The position numbers were made by a program, and so were the translations under genes. Positions 14,748 to 16,678 of a stretch of DNA of 16,678 nucleotides are shown piece after piece. Position 1 is the first letter of the stretch, and the number at the start of each line of letters is the position of its first letter. Under the pieces are notes generated by a model. The model made no database searches and was not told the DNA's origin. It was given only the letters and a program-made list of their open reading frames with translations. Source of the stretch: Pseudomonadota bacterium (GTDB taxonomy: Bacteria > Desulfobacterota > GWC2-55-46 > JADFVP01); assembly GCA_015222595.1 (NCBI GenBank), contig JADFVP010000172.1, positions 1-16,678 on the forward strand. The letters run 5' to 3'.

Positions 14748-15383
14748 ATGAGTAAGAAAAGCGGGATAGAGGGCGTGCTCTTCGACATCGGAGGAGTGCT
14801 GCTCGACTTCGACCACATGTTGAGCTGCCGGAGAATCGCCGCTCTGGCAGAACTCGACTATCTCGACTATAAAGAAGTCTACAAGCGGCTCTTTGCAAGC
14901 GGACTGGAAACGGAGTTCGACCTCGGCCTACCTACCGAACTCTTCTACTCCAGAGCGTTGGAGGCGCTCGGGAGCTCGCCCGAAGCCATCTCTTATGAAG
15001 TTTTCATAGAGATCTGGGGCGCTATCTTCACCGAGCGGCCAGAGATGAAAGAGATAGTTGCCGAGCTGCGGGGTAATACGCGACGCCTCATACTCTCCAA
15101 CACCAATGCTATCCACTACTCTTATATAGAGGAGCACTTTTCGTGGTTTAAAGAGTTCGAGGCAAGCTTTCTGTCATTTAAACTCGGCATTAGGAAGCCT
15201 GACCCCGCTATTTTCGAGGCCGTAATAGAGTCTACAGGGCTAACGCCCCGGTCTATACTCTATATAGACGACATAGAGAGCCACGTAATGGCTGCCAAGG
15301 AGGCGGGAATTGAGGCAGTGCTCTTTACGACCACCGACGCCCTCAGGGCCGTACTCAAAGAGGCGGGACTCTTAAAGCCCTGA
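14748..15383 (+). CDS. HAD-superfamily hydrolase, subfamily IA (DxG-type motif I)
   Basis: 211 residues. Nucleophile Asp13 lies in LFDIGGVLLD; motif II SNTN with Ser117; Lys150 in RKPDP; motif IV IDDIESH with Asp174 and Asp175. The second acidic residue of the usual DxD motif is Gly15, as in YihX-like sugar-phosphate phosphatases (DLGNV), so a YihX-type activity is possible. A helical cap lies between about residues 20 and 95. ATG at 14748 has no visible Shine-Dalgarno, so it may be leaderless or weakly translated. It is unlike the neighbouring gph in detail, so the pair is not a recent duplication. Substrate unknown. Confidence 0.83.
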   Translation: MSKKSGIEGVLFDIGGVLLDFDHMLSCRRIAALAELDYLDYKEVYKRLFASGLETEFDLGLPTELFYSRALEALGSSPEAISYEVFIEIWGAIFTERPEMKEIVAELRGNTRRLILSNTNAIHYSYIEEHFSWFKEFEASFLSFKLGIRKPDPAIFEAVIESTGLTPRSILYIDDIESHVMAAKEAGIEAVLFTTTDALRAVLKEAGLLKP

Positions 15384-15450
15384 GCCCCGCCTGCCCTCCC
15401 CAACAAACCCACCCCTCTTTACGCGCCCCCCCCTATTACGTAACTTTACA

Positions 15451-15582
15451 ATGAAACGGCCATCTGATAAGATTCCCAGACGTACGTGCTTGCGCTTTTT
15501 GAGCTTTAAAAGCCTTTCTATCAAAGAAATAGGCAGAGCAAAAGGCAGCCGAAAGAGTACTTTGAACAAGAGTACTCTATAA
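15451..15582 (+). CDS. Possible small basic ORF (43 aa), unproven
   Basis: An ATG-started frame of 43 residues fills much of the 209-bp gap before the Memo gene and ends 10 nt before its start. It is rich in Lys, Arg and Ser and includes SLSIKEIGRAKGSRKSTL, faintly reminiscent of a helix-turn-helix (LSIKEIARxxGxSRxTV), then a repeated KSTL-N-KSTL. There is no ribosome site before the ATG. It could be a relic of a DNA-binding or transposase fragment, or chance. The gap upstream of it (15384-15450) is C-rich with an 8-C run at 15426-15433 and holds nothing else I recognise. Confidence 0.15.
   Translation: MKRPSDKIPRRTCLRFLSFKSLSIKEIGRAKGSRKSTLNKSTL
15554..15578 (+). repeat. Inverted repeat AGAGTACT-N9-AGTACTCT upstream of the Memo gene
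   Basis: A perfect 8-bp dyad (15554-15561 and 15571-15578) with a 9-nt loop lies just before the AAAGGA ribosome site (15581-15586). The same bases form a 9-bp direct repeat AAGAGTACT with a 15-nt period. There is no T run, so it is not an intrinsic terminator; it could be an operator, or an RNA hairpin near the ribosome site. Confidence 0.45.
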
Positions 15583-15592
15583 AGGAAACCGG

Positions 15593-16426
15593 ATGAAGAG
15601 AAGTCCATGCGTTGCCGACCAGTTCTACCCGGCGGACACCAAAGAACTCGGCTCTTTAGTAGACGCCTATCTTGATGGGAGCGCAGACACCGCTGCAGTT
15701 ACGTCTAAAGAAGAGGCGATAGCTATTGTGGCCCCGCACGCCGGCTACATCTACTCAGGCGCAGTTGCCGGGTCGGTCTACTCGGCAGTAAAAGTGCCGG
15801 AGAACGTAATCATAATCGGCCCCAACCATACGGGCCTCGGAGAACGGGTCTCGCTCTGGGCAGAGGGCGGGTGGGAGATGCCGTTCGGTACGGTTGAGGT
15901 CAACGAAGGCCTCGCCTCCGCACTGGCAAAGTCTACCCCGCTTATCTCCGTAGACGACTCGGCGCACCTGAGAGAGCATTCGCTTGAGGTTCAGCTGCCG
16001 TTTCTCCAGAGGCTCAACCCGTCAGTCAGAATAGTGCCGATTACGGTAATGGCCGCAACGCCCGAAGAGTGCGTTACTTTAGGCAGGGCAATTGCCGGAG
16101 CGATAGAAGAGTACCGTAGAGATACTGGGAACGAAGTCCTTATAGTCGTCAGCTCGGACATGAACCACTACGAGCCGCAAGACGAGACAAAGCGAAAGGA
16201 CGAGCTTGCACTAACGCAAGTCTACGCGCTCGACTCGCGCGGGCTTCTTAGTGTCACGCGCAGCGAGAACATCTCAATGTGCGGAGCGCTGCCTACTGCC
16301 ATTGCAATAGAGGCCGCTCTTGCGCTCGGCGCTACTAGCGCTCGGCTGACAGAGCACGCGACTTCCGGAGACGTTAACAACGACTACGACCACGTGGTCG
16401 GCTACGCCGGAATAGTCATAAAATAG
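15593..16426 (+). CDS. amrB: AmmeMemoRadiSam system protein B (Memo family)
   Basis: 277-residue Memo-like protein, related to class III extradiol dioxygenases. Family landmarks: MKRSPCVADQFYPAD at the N-terminus, His49 in PHAGYIYSG, His79 in GPNHTG, Glu128-His129 in REHSLEVQLPFLQRL, His192 in DMNHYE, and Cys230 in MCGALPT, matching the conserved histidines and cysteine of Memo. In many prokaryotes it is found with an AMMECR1-domain protein and a radical SAM enzyme; neither is in this window. The biochemical role is not established. The start has AAAGGA 6 nt upstream. gltX follows after 62 nt and may be co-transcribed. Confidence 0.92.
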   Translation: MKRSPCVADQFYPADTKELGSLVDAYLDGSADTAAVTSKEEAIAIVAPHAGYIYSGAVAGSVYSAVKVPENVIIIGPNHTGLGERVSLWAEGGWEMPFGTVEVNEGLASALAKSTPLISVDDSAHLREHSLEVQLPFLQRLNPSVRIVPITVMAATPEECVTLGRAIAGAIEEYRRDTGNEVLIVVSSDMNHYEPQDETKRKDELALTQVYALDSRGLLSVTRSENISMCGALPTAIAIEAALALGATSARLTEHATSGDVNNDYDHVVGYAGIVIK

Positions 16427-16473
16427 AATTGAAATAACTCATCTTAAGAGACTTTAAAACAGCAGCAAAGCAC

Positions 16474-16480
16474 AGGAGGT
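16474..16480 (+). promoter_or_regulatory. Strong Shine-Dalgarno sequence of gltX
   Basis: AGGAGGT at the optimal distance (8 nt) before GTG at 16489. It decides the GTG start, since the protein then begins with the conserved TVRTRFAPSPTG. Confidence 0.85.
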
Positions 16481-16488
16481 TTAGCACA

Positions 16489-16678
16489 GTGACAGTACGC
16501 ACCCGGTTCGCACCAAGCCCAACAGGTTACCTTCACATAGGAGGCGCGAGAACCGCGCTCTTTAGTTGGCTCTACGCCCGCCAGAACAACGGCGTATTTG
16601 TTCTCCGCGTTGAGGACACGGACGCCGAGCGGAGCACGGACGAGTCCACACAGGCTATACTCGACGGAATGGAGTGGC
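16489..16678 (+). CDS. gltX: Glutamate--tRNA ligase, N-terminal part (cut by window end)
   Basis: The first 63 codons of a class I glutamyl-tRNA synthetase. Visible are VRTRFAPSPTGYLHIGGART, carrying the HIGH-type ATP-binding signature as HIGG, then ALFSWLYARQ and VLRVEDTDAERST, the glutamate-binding region. It charges tRNA-Glu, and possibly also tRNA-Gln if the organism uses the amidotransferase route. GTG start with an excellent ribosome site. The rest lies beyond the window, so completeness cannot be judged. Confidence 0.95.
   Translation, partial: MTVRTRFAPSPTGYLHIGGARTALFSWLYARQNNGVFVLRVEDTDAERSTDESTQAILDGMEW

Noticed and set aside
15372..15608. 78-codon - strand ORF between the HAD gene and the Memo gene
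   Set aside because: Overlaps both flanking genes, has no ribosome site or recognisable domain, and its C-terminal half is low-complexity Gly/Arg from a C-rich tract.
1..16678. Mobile elements, CRISPR arrays, toxin-antitoxin or defence genes
   Set aside because: No transposase, integrase, regularly spaced repeat-spacer units or recognised defence domains were seen; the tandem repeats are adjacent units without spacers.

Overview
This looks like a chromosomal segment from a Gram-negative, deltaproteobacteria-like bacterium (Desulfobacterota or a relative). Three things point that way: a BamD outer-membrane lipoprotein, a type IV pilus ATPase (PilT) inside a recA operon, and the order pncC/cinA - thpR - recA - pilT - recX - alaS, which I associate from memory with Geobacter-type genomes. 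The phylum is an inference. Isoleucine is very often encoded by ATA although the DNA is moderately GC-rich. No mobile element, CRISPR array, rRNA or tRNA was recognised.

Region 1 (1-6848, + strand) is a compact housekeeping operon: a stand-alone CinA C-terminal domain, an RNA 2',3'-cyclic phosphodiesterase, RecA, PilT, RecX (RecA modulator) and alanyl-tRNA synthetase. It starts just after a perfect -10 hexamer and closes with a strong intrinsic terminator. The phosphodiesterase appears to start on an ATA codon that overlaps the stop of the gene before it.

Region 2 (6879-13808, - strand) reads cheA - cheW - (cheW remnant) - cheW - cheB, a 182-bp gap, then bamD - TPR protein - zinc-ribbon methyltransferase. 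The signalling set has a kinase, two couplers and a methylesterase, but no receptor, CheR or CheY in the window, so those must be encoded elsewhere. Between the two cheW genes lies the last 23 codons of a third, out of frame; it differs from the neighbouring gene only at third codon positions.

Region 3 (13964-16678) has a phosphoglycolate-phosphatase-like HAD gene (-) and a second, divergently transcribed HAD hydrolase (+), then a Memo-family (AmmeMemoRadiSam B) gene and the start of gltX, which runs off the window.

A recurring oddity is short degenerate tandem repeats that begin at or just after stop codons (alaS, cheA, cheW, and the small ORF before the Memo gene). The genes themselves are mostly conventional; the cheW remnant, the ATA start and these post-stop repeats are the observations most worth checking. 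I did not find a convincing new multi-gene system.
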